Assembly: GCA_028700095.1 (NCBI GenBank)
Contig: JAQVTJ010000072.1
Location: 1 to 8,563 of the forward strand
Reading direction: 5' to 3'
Length of the DNA: 8,563 bases
Origin: Methanobacterium sp.
GTDB taxonomy: Archaea; Methanobacteriota; Methanobacteria; Methanobacteriales; Methanobacteriaceae
A program made the position numbers and the translations under genes. Shown one piece after another: positions 1 through 6,364 of this stretch; position 1 is the first letter of the stretch, and every line of letters begins with the position of its first letter. The notes beneath the pieces are model-generated. The model did not search any database. It was not told the DNA's origin and saw only the letters and a list, made by a program, of their open reading frames with translations.

Positions 1-645
1 TTTTTTAGCAAGTAAATCAAGAGCTGTATCAGTTGCTATGGTAACCATATTCATACCCATACTATCCCCGGTTTTATAAACAAATCTAGGATAAACATAT
101 TTCCCAACAATAATTATTGGATCAATTTTAACAAGTTTCCCATGTCTACTTGTTGATTCAGCAGCTTCTTTAAGATCATTGAAATGTAGTTTTATCCAAT
201 CTCTTATTTTAATAGCTTCCACAACAGATTCTGCTTTAATAACAGGGGCTCTTGTCATCTTATCTTCTATTATTCTGGCCGATGTTCCACCTGCAGCTTT
301 AATAACTGAAAATCCTCTGTTAATAGATGCAATAAGAGCACCTTCTGTTGTTGCTAAAGGAATATAATAATCACCATTGGCATATTCACCATGTACTTCA
401 AGGGGTCCTGCAATTCCTAAAGGTATTTGTATAGTTCCTATTGGATTTTCTATATTTCTTTTAATTGCTTCTTCCATTGAAAGTGAGTATTTGGATATAT
501 GTTCAAGTGTTGTGTTTGAAACAGTTTGTATAAACTTTCTTCGTATATCCACAGATTTTTCTGTATTTCCTACAAGTTTATCTATCTGATGGAGTTTTAA
601 TTTACCATTCAATAGTTTTTCTATAATTTCTTTTTCTTCTACCAT
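1..645 (-). CDS. hmgA: HMG-CoA reductase, N-terminal part (cut by window edge)
   Basis: Reduces 3-hydroxy-3-methylglutaryl-CoA to mevalonate with NAD(P)H, the committed step towards the isoprenoid chains of archaeal membrane lipids. I translated 215 residues from the ATG at 645; the frame stays open to base 1, so the C-terminal half is missing. Family hallmarks seen are ENPIGTIQIPLGIAGPL (residues 66-82), IPLATTEGALIASINRG (95-111) with the catalytic glutamate at about 101, and GDSMGMNM (193-200), the nucleotide-binding signature. The catalytic lysine, aspartate and histidine would lie beyond the edge. The family is usually about 400 residues, so roughly half is present. A ribosome binding site AGGTGAG (651-657) sits 5 bases before the ATG. 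The gene lies 136 bases downstream of sucD on the same strand and may have its own promoter. The family assignment is very secure. Confidence 0.95.
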   Translation of the reverse strand, partial: MVEEKEIIEKLLNGKLKLHQIDKLVGNTEKSVDIRRKFIQTVSNTTLEHISKYSLSMEEAIKRNIENPIGTIQIPLGIAGPLEVHGEYANGDYYIPLATTEGALIASINRGFSVIKAAGGTSARIIEDKMTRAPVIKAESVVEAIKIRDWIKLHFNDLKEAAESTSRHGKLVKIDPIIIVGKYVYPRFVYKTGDSMGMNMVTIATDTALDLLAKK

Positions 646-713
646 ACATACTCACCTAGAAATATTTTATAAAAATCTAAAAAATATCTGTCTTAAGGGA
701 ATTAATTATATTA

Positions 714-725
714 TGATATAAATTT
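714..725 (-). promoter_or_regulatory. possible TATA box for hmgA
   Basis: On the minus strand this reads as a TTTATATC-like element in the sucD-hmgA spacer. A start site about 25 bases downstream would leave a leader near 45 bases, similar to the leaders predicted for other genes here. A second TATA-like stretch at 741-750 is almost as good. The spacer is so AT-rich that either could be chance. Confidence 0.28.
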
Positions 726-781
726 ATCAACCTAACACTATCTATATATTTTTTTAATATATTAAATTTATAAATAAAATT

Positions 782-1642
782 TTATAAAAGCTCCCATATT
801 CTATCAGCAATTTCAGACGGTCTTTCTGCTACATAAACACCTGCATCTTCCAATGCATTAATTTTACTTGCAGCAGTACCACTTTCTCCTTCAATTATTG
901 CACCAGCATGTCCCATTCGTTTACCTGATGGAGCTGTCAAACCAGCTATATATGCTATAACCGGTTTGTTAATATTTTTATTTATATATTTAGCTGCTTT
1001 TTCTTCAGCAATACCTCCTATTTCACCTATCATTACCATTGCAGTGGTATCATCATCATCTTCAAATTTTTGTAATACATTTGCAAAATCAAGACCTACA
1101 ACAGGATCTCCACCAATACCTATGCAGGTACTTTCTCCCATTCCAGAATTTGTTATTTGATTAGCAACTTCATATGTGAGTGTTCCGCTTCTTGAAACAA
1201 TTCCTATATTACCTTCATTAAATATATGTGTGGGCATAATTCCTAATTTACCAACTCCCGGAGATATTATTCCTGGTGTGTTGGGTCCGACAAGAGTAGT
1301 TTTTTTCCTCTTAGCATATTCAATTATCTCCATGGAGTCATGAACAGGTATATGTTCAGTAATGATAATTACAAGATCTAATTGGGATATAGCTTCAAAT
1401 GCCGCGTCTTTAGCAACTGATGCTGGGACAAATATTATAGATGCATTAATATCTAAATCATCTTTAGCTTCTTCAACAGAATTATAGATAGGAATTTTTC
1501 CAAATTTTTGACCTCCCTTACCTGGGCTGGTACCTGCAACTATATTAGTATTATAATCCATCATCTGTTCAGTATGAAAAGAACCCTGTTTACCTGTAAT
1601 TCCCTGTATAATACATCTAGTGCTATTATCAAGAATAATCAT
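782..1642 (-). CDS. sucD: Succinyl-CoA synthetase (ADP-forming), alpha subunit
   Basis: Alpha subunit of succinate-CoA ligase, which interconverts succinate and succinyl-CoA with nucleotide hydrolysis. In Methanobacteriales it serves the incomplete reductive citric acid cycle leading to 2-oxoglutarate. The N-terminal CoA-binding Rossmann domain shows IIQGITGKQGSFHTEQM and GTSPGKGG. The ligase domain shows GPNTPGIISPG, GIVSRSGTLTYEV and GIGGDPVVG. The phosphorylated histidine lies in GKRMGHAGAIIEG, at residue 245 counting from the chosen start. Length (286 residues) matches bacterial SucD (about 289). A GTG at 1651 would add three residues, but the only ribosome binding site, AGGGTG at 1651-1656, overlaps that GTG and lies 8 bases before the ATG at 1642, so I chose the ATG. 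The beta subunit (sucC) is not in the window. The gene follows the unknown 240-residue protein by 71 bases. Confidence 0.96.
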   Translation of the reverse strand: MIILDNSTRCIIQGITGKQGSFHTEQMMDYNTNIVAGTSPGKGGQKFGKIPIYNSVEEAKDDLDINASIIFVPASVAKDAAFEAISQLDLVIIITEHIPVHDSMEIIEYAKRKKTTLVGPNTPGIISPGVGKLGIMPTHIFNEGNIGIVSRSGTLTYEVANQITNSGMGESTCIGIGGDPVVGLDFANVLQKFEDDDDTTAMVMIGEIGGIAEEKAAKYINKNINKPVIAYIAGLTAPSGKRMGHAGAIIEGESGTAASKINALEDAGVYVAERPSEIADRIWELL

Positions 1643-1650
1643 ATTATTCA

Positions 1651-1656
1651 CACCCT
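1651..1656 (-). promoter_or_regulatory. ribosome binding site that sets the sucD start
   Basis: AGGGTG on the minus strand, 8 bases before the ATG at 1642. It overlaps the in-frame upstream GTG at 1651 and so cannot serve it. This favours the ATG as the real start. Confidence 0.6.
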
Positions 1657-1713
1657 AAAAACTTTTTTTTAAATATCATAATATAATATTAATATAAATT
1701 CGAAAATCATATT

Positions 1714-2436
1714 TTATCCTAATATTTTCATTCTATTTGCTAGTGGCACTGCAAGATCCATAACATTACCATTCATATAAGCTGTAACCGATAATATTAC
1801 ACTTCCAGGAATAACATAGGATGGAGTTCCTCTTTTGACCATGTAAACATTTTTATTTCCAAGCGCTGCACCTACCATAGCTCCTGCAACAATACCCACA
1901 CTTTCAATATCTTCTATTGTAGCTGCAATAACAGGATCATCTGTTTCTTCTGAAACATAGCCTACACCAGGTATTTTAACTGTTCCAAAGTTTCCCCCAC
2001 CTATATCTGTGACATTATCCAGTGATGTAGCAGCATCTATAGCAGATTTTACAACAGTCTTAACAAAGGGTTCTCCACCATAAGTATCAAAGGCAAGTAT
2101 AACTGCATCAGGAAAACGGTCTGAATTTATTCTAGCTTCAGCATAAGAAATTCCTTCACCTGCACATTCTGGAGTTTGAGAAATACCTCTAATATCACCG
2201 AAATCTTCGGCATTTTCTTTTAATATTTCTACTATTGAATGATTAACAATTTCAAGTTTATTATCAGGTACAAATGCACTTATAACTATGTCGTCACCAG
2301 TAATATTTGTTAAGGCAGCTTTATGTGCTCCAACATCTAAAAGTTTATATATATTATTTTCAATATTTTTAATCATGTTTTGGCTGCAGGAAACATCATT
2401 TCCTGAAATATCAGCACCAATAGATGTTAATTTCAA
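1714..2436 (-). CDS. Conserved-looking protein of unknown function, 240 aa, TTG start
   Basis: I do not recognise a named family. The protein looks soluble, with no signal peptide or membrane segment. It has a glycine-rich segment GGGNFGTVKIPGVG at about residues 146-159, a second Gly/Ala-rich stretch GIVAGAMVGAALGNK (about 181-195), and a C-terminal block VKRGTPSYVIPGSV (about 201-214). Such blocks suggest a folded, nucleotide- or cofactor-sized binding site, but that is inference. Two cysteines lie at about 17 and 91. The longest open frame begins at an ATG at 2451, but that ATG has only a C-run and ATATATA before it. The sequence AAGGTGATC, a near-perfect anti-16S match, lies inside the first codons and is followed 3 bases later by a TTG at 2436, so I place the start there. 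It probably leads a transcript with sucD and perhaps hmgA. The open frame and codon usage support a real gene. Confidence 0.8.
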   Translation of the reverse strand: MKLTSIGADISGNDVSCSQNMIKNIENNIYKLLDVGAHKAALTNITGDDIVISAFVPDNKLEIVNHSIVEILKENAEDFGDIRGISQTPECAGEGISYAEARINSDRFPDAVILAFDTYGGEPFVKTVVKSAIDAATSLDNVTDIGGGNFGTVKIPGVGYVSEETDDPVIAATIEDIESVGIVAGAMVGAALGNKNVYMVKRGTPSYVIPGSVILSVTAYMNGNVMDLAVPLANRMKILG

Positions 2437-2439
2437 GTA

Positions 2440-2448
2440 GATCACCTT
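2440..2448 (-). promoter_or_regulatory. strong ribosome binding site implying a TTG start at 2436
   Basis: AAGGTGATC on the minus strand is complementary to the 3' end of archaeal 16S rRNA, and ends 3 bases before a TTG. It lies inside the longest open frame (codons 2-4 of an ATG start at 2451), which argues that the ATG start is wrong. Confidence 0.65.
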
Positions 2449-2620
2449 CATTATATATGTGGGGGGGTTTAATTAAGATGCATATAACTTTATAGTTAAT
2501 ATTTTTACCAAAATTGGTCTTTATTAGATATAAATATCTATATTTGCCAATTTTTTTTTAAACACTTTTAATTGTTCTTTTAAATTTATCCCTAATATAT
2601 AGGGCTATATTGTGAGAACT

Positions 2621-2671
2621 TGTTTTTATAGATTTTTATGTAAGCTATTTTTTTTTTGAATCTATAAAACA
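2621..2671. repeat. imperfect inverted repeat (possible hairpin)
   Basis: The left arm TGTTTTTATAGATT and right arm AATCTATAAAACA pair over 13 positions with one bulged T. The loop is about 24 bases and includes a long T-run. Both flanking genes point away from it, so it is not a terminator for either. It could be an operator, an RNA hairpin or chance. Confidence 0.4.
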
Positions 2672-2715
2672 CGGATTTTTATTTATATTATTATACATGA
2701 AAAATATTTATGAAA

Positions 2716-2738
2716 CAAAAACCAAATATAAATATATA
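2716..2738 (+). promoter_or_regulatory. predicted archaeal promoter (BRE and TATA) for aroD
   Basis: A purine-rich AAAAACCAA stretch (BRE-like) is followed by ATATAAATATATA. A start site about 25 bases downstream would fall near 2757, giving a leader of roughly 40 bases before aroD. The match is good but the surroundings are AT-rich. Confidence 0.45.
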
Positions 2739-2799
2739 ATGTTTATATTAATTTATTTTAACAAGGCTTTATGTGATGAGAATGGAGTTGTAATGGGAA

Positions 2800-3471
2800 T
2801 TGAATAACAGAACAATGATATGTGTTCCAATTTTTGAAAAAAGTTATGATACTATTTTACAATCTGCTAGAAAATCAATTGAAGCAGGTGCCGATCTTCT
2901 GGAACTTCGTATAGATGTAATGAACAATCCTAACCCTGATAATGTTTTAAATATTATTAAGGAAATTAATTTTCCATTAATTGCAACCAATAGAAGAGTG
3001 GAAGAAGGAGGCTTTTTTCAAGGTACAGAAGCTGAAAGAACAGATATTTTAGTTGAAGCAGCTAAACATGCTAATATAATTGATATAGAACTTGGAACAG
3101 AACCAGAATATTTGGCAAAGATTGTTAAGGTTTCTAAATCTACCATTATTTCATATCATGATTTTAATAAAACTCCTTCAGCTGATTTTCTTTTAGAAAT
3201 AGTTAGAATGGAAAAAAAACTAGGGGATATTGCTAAGTTTTCTGTTATGCCACAAAATATTTCTGATACACTTATTGTTTTAGAGGTATTATCTAAGGTT
3301 CAAAATACCATTGGTATTGCTATGGGTGATATTGGGATGTACACAAGAATTATAGCTCCATTTTTTGGCTCTCCAATTACATTTGCATCATTAATTAATA
3401 AATCAGCTCCAGGCCAACTGGATATAGTTACAACCAAAAATCTTTTAGATAAACTTAGAAATTGGCGATAA
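2800..3471 (+). CDS. aroD: 3-dehydroquinate dehydratase, type I
   Basis: Dehydrates 3-dehydroquinate to 3-dehydroshikimate in aromatic amino acid biosynthesis through a lysine Schiff base. Type I landmarks are in order: LLELRIDVM (33-41), TNRRVEEGGFFQG (63-75) with a substrate-binding arginine, YHDF with the catalytic histidine at 120, AKFSVMPQ with the Schiff-base lysine at 146, and the closing MGDIGMYTRIIAPFFGSP...KSAPGQ segment (175-206) that clamps the carboxylate. Length of 223 is normal for archaeal AroD. The start is uncertain. The open frame begins with TTG at 2800, preceded by an in-frame TAA at 2791; a GGAG lies 12 bases upstream. The ATG at 2815 would start the protein at MICVPIF, as many archaeal homologues do, but lacks a clear ribosome binding site. 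The next gene begins one base after the stop, indicating an operon. Confidence 0.95.
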   Translation: MNNRTMICVPIFEKSYDTILQSARKSIEAGADLLELRIDVMNNPNPDNVLNIIKEINFPLIATNRRVEEGGFFQGTEAERTDILVEAAKHANIIDIELGTEPEYLAKIVKVSKSTIISYHDFNKTPSADFLLEIVRMEKKLGDIAKFSVMPQNISDTLIVLEVLSKVQNTIGIAMGDIGMYTRIIAPFFGSPITFASLINKSAPGQLDIVTTKNLLDKLRNWR

Positions 3472-3472
3472 G

Positions 3473-4111
3473 ATGAAAATAAACAAATGGCTAATTTTAG
3501 GGGCGATACTTGTAATTGTAACTATTTCAACATATTCTATAGTAGAACCCACTAATCTGGGGATAACAATAAATACAGATGGTAACAGTACAAATATAAA
3601 TTACAACTCATTTTTAATATGGGCATTACCCTATAAAATGGAAAATGAAATAAAAAATAATGCTTCTTTTAACATACAATCCCCAAATAGTACTGTTGAT
3701 ATTATAAAATCAGATATAAAATCAATTGCATCTAAATATGGGTTTAATGCTAATGTTAAAATTGTTTCCCAGTATGGTAATAACCAACTACCCATGGTTG
3801 CAAAAGTTAAGGGCACATCAATGGTTCCAACATTAAATGATGGACAAAATATTTTAATACTCAAAACTAATAACCTGACAATTGGAGATATTGTAGTTTC
3901 CCTACATCCCAACTATGGCTTGATAGTTAAAAAACTTTCTATTATAAAAGGAAATCAAGTTTATTTAACTAGTGATAATAAAAATATTATAATAACAAAC
4001 ACCAAAACCAGACTTCCTGATGGATCTGTTGAAACCATTACAATAGAAAAAATTCCATTAAACACATGGCTTCCAAAAACAAATGTAATTGGTGTTGTGA
4101 AAATATATTAA
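3473..4111 (+). CDS. Membrane-anchored signal-peptidase-like serine peptidase (S24/S26 fold, Ser/Lys)
   Basis: Probable processing peptidase on the outer face of the cytoplasmic membrane. Residues 6-22 form one N-terminal transmembrane segment after a positively charged start. The motif KGTSMVPTLNDGQ (112-124) matches the signal peptidase/LexA nucleophile box, with Ser116. LIVKKLSIIKGNQVYLTSDN (150-169) matches the box holding the general-base lysine, probably Lys153. IGVVKIY closes the fold. Archaeal Sec11-type signal peptidases normally use histidine at the base position, so the lysine resembles bacterial LepB or LexA. About 90 residues separate the anchor from the serine, more than usual, and hold three of four N-glycosylation sequons (N38, N63, N72, plus N134), which fits an external location. 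It starts one base after aroD, with GGCGAT as a weak ribosome binding site, suggesting translational coupling. The substrate is unknown; it may not be the main secretory signal peptidase. Confidence 0.72.
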   Translation: MKINKWLILGAILVIVTISTYSIVEPTNLGITINTDGNSTNINYNSFLIWALPYKMENEIKNNASFNIQSPNSTVDIIKSDIKSIASKYGFNANVKIVSQYGNNQLPMVAKVKGTSMVPTLNDGQNILILKTNNLTIGDIVVSLHPNYGLIVKKLSIIKGNQVYLTSDNKNIIITNTKTRLPDGSVETITIEKIPLNTWLPKTNVIGVVKIY

Positions 4112-4135
4112 ATGTTAATATATTAAAATTAACAA

Positions 4136-4195
4136 ATACTTGCCATTCTTAGCTATATCGGATTCTAAAGATTCTTCCCTGGAACTGATAATAAA
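4136..4195. other. GC-richer island in the spacer before ywbE, origin unknown
   Basis: The spacer 4112-4233 contains about 50 bases (4141-4189) with GC near 39 percent by hand count, well above the very AT-rich flanks. The minus strand is open here and reads ISSREESLESDIAKNGKYLL before a stop, but no start codon precedes it. It could be a gene remnant, a short RNA or a regulatory leader of ywbE. No function is assigned. Confidence 0.3.
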
Positions 4196-4204
4196 TTTTT
4201 TTTA
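4195..4204 (+). terminator. T-run, possible terminator of the aroD transcript
   Basis: Eight consecutive T (4196-4203) lie 84 bases after the peptidase stop codon. Archaeal termination typically occurs at such U-tracts without a required hairpin. It is only 30 bases ahead of ywbE and could instead belong to that gene's promoter region. Confidence 0.35.
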
Positions 4205-4233
4205 TTACATATATTTATTGGATATGATGAAAA

Positions 4234-4437
4234 ATGAACGGACAAAATCGAAAGAATATTAAAATTGGATCTGAAGTCTATATTATATTGAAAAAGGATC
4301 AAAGAACAGGAAAAAAAACAAAAGGCATTGTTAAAGATTTATTAACTAAAACATCCTTCCATCCACATGGTATTAAAGTAAAACTCGAAAATGGACAAGT
4401 TGGAAGGGTTCAAGAAGTTATTAAAGAAAAAATCTAG
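4234..4437 (+). CDS. ywbE: YwbE family protein (DUF2196)
   Basis: A small basic protein of 67 residues, colinear with Bacillus YwbE from end to end. The recognisable blocks are MNGQNRKNIKIGSEVYIILK, KDQRTGKKTKGIVKDLLTK, and HPHGIKVKLENGQVGRVQEV. The family is widespread in bacteria and some archaea; its biochemical function is unknown to me. The G-V-R/K-rich beta pattern resembles small KOW/SH3-like RNA-binding barrels, which is only a suggestion. The ATG at 4234 gives the family's usual start; GGAT at 4220-4223 is a weak ribosome binding site, and a TATA-like ACATATATTTATT at 4207-4219 is close enough for a nearly leaderless transcript. It converges on htpX. Confidence 0.88.
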   Translation: MNGQNRKNIKIGSEVYIILKKDQRTGKKTKGIVKDLLTKTSFHPHGIKVKLENGQVGRVQEVIKEKI

Positions 4438-4477
4438 AATAAATAATTAATATAGATTTTATTTTCCAGAGATAAAA

Positions 4478-4503
4478 TTTTTTTTGAATAAAAATAAAAT
4501 AAA
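4478..4503. terminator. bidirectional T-rich terminator between convergent ywbE and htpX
   Basis: Eight T at 4478-4485 follow the ywbE stop by 41 bases on the plus strand. On the minus strand the stretch 4490-4503 is T-rich and follows the htpX stop by about 17 bases. Position and U-richness fit archaeal termination for both genes. Confidence 0.55.
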
Positions 4504-4519
4504 ATGGTTATATATGGAG

Positions 4520-5488
4520 TTAATAAGCAAGTTCAGATAGTCTTTTAACTCTTTTAACCATATTTGGATGTGTTGATAAAAGTTCCATTATATTATTTTT
4601 TGTTCCAATTTTAGTATCAGAATATCTAAGCTTAGATAGCTCTTCTTCACTAATAACTCCATCCATATTTATATCAAGCTGCTGTAGATCATTTATTTCA
4701 TTCCCTGCATCAGATATATCATTTACAAAAAATGCTTTTAATCCTTCAACTTCTTTTAGTTCATCTTTATTTGTTGTAGCAGAGCCATAAACAAGTTTAT
4801 ATAATGCACTTGCCATTTTATGCGGTTTTCCACATAATTCTACACTTCCTTCATCTGCATAATATTCTCTTGTACGTGAAACAAATAGAACTAAAATTTG
4901 CCCCACTAAATAAGCACCAAGAGCAGCTATTCCTATGATATATCCATATCCATTATTATTTCTATCACCTGAAAACATTGTACTAATAAATATATAGTAA
5001 CATATCAATGGAACAACACTAATTAATGTCATTACAGCCATGTCACTATGTTTGATATGTGACATTTCATGTCCAAGAACAGCTTCAAGCTCTTCTTGAT
5101 CTAAAAGTTTTAATATTCCTCTAGTAACACAAATTCTACCATCTTTTTTGGTTCTTCCAAAAGCAAAGGCATTGGGTATGTTTATCTCAGCAATTCCTAT
5201 TTTTGGTTTAGGCACACCAGCTTTCATTGCCAGATCTTCAACCATTGCATGTAACTTTGGTGCTTCTTGTTGGGAAACATAATTTACATGCATCATTTTT
5301 TCAACCATTATAGGACCTATCATATATTGAACAAAAACCAATACAATAGCCAATGTAACATAGATCTTTGGAGTTCCTTGATGGTAGTATGAGGTGATAA
5401 TTATGAGTATAGCCAGAAGAATTAACATTAAAAGGGTTGTTGCTATAAATAATCTTAATTTAAGTAATAATGTATTTGCCCTTACCAT
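4520..5488 (-). CDS. htpX: HtpX-type membrane zinc metalloprotease (M48B) with an EF-hand insert
   Basis: Integral membrane protease that in the characterised bacterial family degrades damaged or misfolded membrane proteins, with the active site on the cytoplasmic side. Four hydrophobic segments appear at about residues 11-32, 41-60, 151-172 and 182-204. The zinc site is LGHEMSHIKH (His140, Glu141, His144), with a third ligand Glu208 in TREYYADEGS. The C-terminal STHPNMVKRVKRL is a family landmark. Between the third ligand and that tail sits DINMDGVISEEE (272-283), a complete canonical EF-hand loop with Asp, Asn, Asp, Gly and the 12th-position Glu, flanked by helix-like segments. Length of 322 is slightly above bacterial HtpX (about 293), mostly due to this insert. 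The ribosome binding site AGGAGATGA (5493-5501) lies 4 bases before the ATG. The gene lies 187 bases downstream of the DedA gene and probably has its own promoter. Confidence 0.94.
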   Translation of the reverse strand: MVRANTLLLKLRLFIATTLLMLILLAILIIITSYYHQGTPKIYVTLAIVLVFVQYMIGPIMVEKMMHVNYVSQQEAPKLHAMVEDLAMKAGVPKPKIGIAEINIPNAFAFGRTKKDGRICVTRGILKLLDQEELEAVLGHEMSHIKHSDMAVMTLISVVPLICYYIFISTMFSGDRNNNGYGYIIGIAALGAYLVGQILVLFVSRTREYYADEGSVELCGKPHKMASALYKLVYGSATTNKDELKEVEGLKAFFVNDISDAGNEINDLQQLDINMDGVISEEELSKLRYSDTKIGTKNNIMELLSTHPNMVKRVKRLSELAY

Positions 5489-5540
5489 TTATTCATCTCC
5501 TAAAATTTAAATTTTTATAATCTATTTATAGTCAGATCAG

Positions 5541-5562
5541 ATATATAATAACCTCTTTTTTT
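5541..5562 (-). promoter_or_regulatory. predicted promoter of htpX
   Basis: On the minus strand a purine-rich AAAGAGGT (BRE-like) precedes TATTATATAT. A start site about 25 bases downstream would fall near 5518, leaving a leader of about 30 bases containing the ribosome binding site. The nearer TATAAATA at 5521-5528 would be too close to it. Confidence 0.42.
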
Positions 5563-5675
5563 TATATTAAATTATTATTTTTTATTATATCTTCAAATTT
5601 TTAAATTTCCATAAAATTCTTTATAAATCACTTAAAATTAAATATAAAATATTTCAACCCATTATTAGAAGAATT

Positions 5676-6293
5676 TTATACATTTTTATATTTATATTTA
5701 TTAATATAGTAAACTATGAGTCCTATAACTCCAATAAGGACTATTATATCTAATATATGGAAGTAACTTTCAATTAACTCCCAATGTGGACCTAGAGAAA
5801 ATCCGATATAACCCAATGCAAATGTCCAGGGCAAAGATCCAATGAATGTGTAAATAATGAATTTTTTAATATCCATATGCGCAATTCCAGCTGGAAAAGA
5901 AATGAAGGTTCTAATTCCAGGAAGCATTCTACTTATAAATACAGCTTCATAACCATATTTATCAAACCATCTGTCTGCACGTTCCAGACTATTGTTTGTA
6001 ATAAGAATATATTTACCATATTTTTCAAGTATAGGTCTTCCACCAATTAAACCTAAATAGTAAGCTATTAATGATCCTAAAAGGTTAGCAAATGATCCTA
6101 TAATGGTTATTCCAAATATTGTCATATTTGTATTACCCTGCCATACAACATAACCACTAAATGTCATTATAATCTCACTTGGAAGGGGTATACAAGCACT
6201 TTCAATTATCATACCTATAAAAACCCCCCAATAACCAAGGTTTTGGATAAGATAGATTGCAAAATTGCTTAAGTTCTCAAGAATTCCGATCAT
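5676..6293 (-). CDS. DedA (SNARE-associated/VTT) family membrane protein
   Basis: Multi-pass membrane protein of 205 residues, a normal length. DedA proteins are linked to membrane homeostasis; some bacterial members recycle polyprenyl-phosphate carriers across the membrane. Whether this archaeal copy acts on a polyprenyl-phosphate glycan carrier is inference. Sequence hallmarks are the early re-entrant segment ESACIPLPSE (31-40) with acidic residues Glu31 and Glu40, and the signature FISRMLPGIRTFISFPAG (119-136) with Arg122, Pro125, Arg128 and Gly136, then HMDIKKF and GSLPW (152-156). Hydrophobic segments flank these, with a C-terminal helix at about 180-197. The ATG at 6293 has an in-frame TAA 12 to 14 bases upstream and no evident ribosome binding site, so the transcript may have a very short leader. 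It is 117 bases downstream of the FwdC-like gene. Confidence 0.92.
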   Translation of the reverse strand: MIGILENLSNFAIYLIQNLGYWGVFIGMIIESACIPLPSEIIMTFSGYVVWQGNTNMTIFGITIIGSFANLLGSLIAYYLGLIGGRPILEKYGKYILITNNSLERADRWFDKYGYEAVFISRMLPGIRTFISFPAGIAHMDIKKFIIYTFIGSLPWTFALGYIGFSLGPHWELIESYFHILDIIVLIGVIGLIVYYINKYKYKNV

Positions 6294-6364
6294 AAAACAT
6301 GATTAGTTAACATTAGGTAAAAGGTTTTTCCCAAAAAAATATCATATTAATTTAATGAGGAACT

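Larger units (their letters stand above)
2452..2799. other. Divergent intergenic region with several inverted repeats
   Basis: This region separates two divergent transcripts. It contains a run of seven G at 2461-2467, unusual in such AT-rich DNA and lying in the leader of the minus-strand gene. Inverted repeats include TAACT/AGTTA (2485-2498), ACCAA/TTGGT (2507-2518), CCCTA/TAGGG (2590-2604) and ATATAG/CTATAT (2597-2610). A longer imperfect dyad pairs 2621-2634 with 2659-2671. TATA-like elements exist on both strands. No open reading frame of note and no tRNA-like fold was found. The dyads could be operators or a small RNA structure, but low sequence complexity makes chance dyads likely. Confidence 0.5.

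Noticed and set aside
179..589. Two plus-strand open frames of 62 and 70 codons over the left edge
   Set aside because: They are antisense shadows of hmgA, whose minus-strand frame carries the HMG-CoA reductase motifs.
966..1160. 64-codon plus-strand frame
   Set aside because: Antisense to sucD; hydrophobic low-information translation with no promoter or binding site.
3631..3912. 93-codon minus-strand frame
   Set aside because: Antisense shadow of the signal-peptidase-like gene, which has the catalytic motifs and the better start context.
5489..5675. Spacer between the DedA gene and htpX searched for a small gene or RNA
   Set aside because: Only A/T-rich sequence with a likely htpX promoter was found; no open frame with a start and binding site and no stable-looking hairpin.
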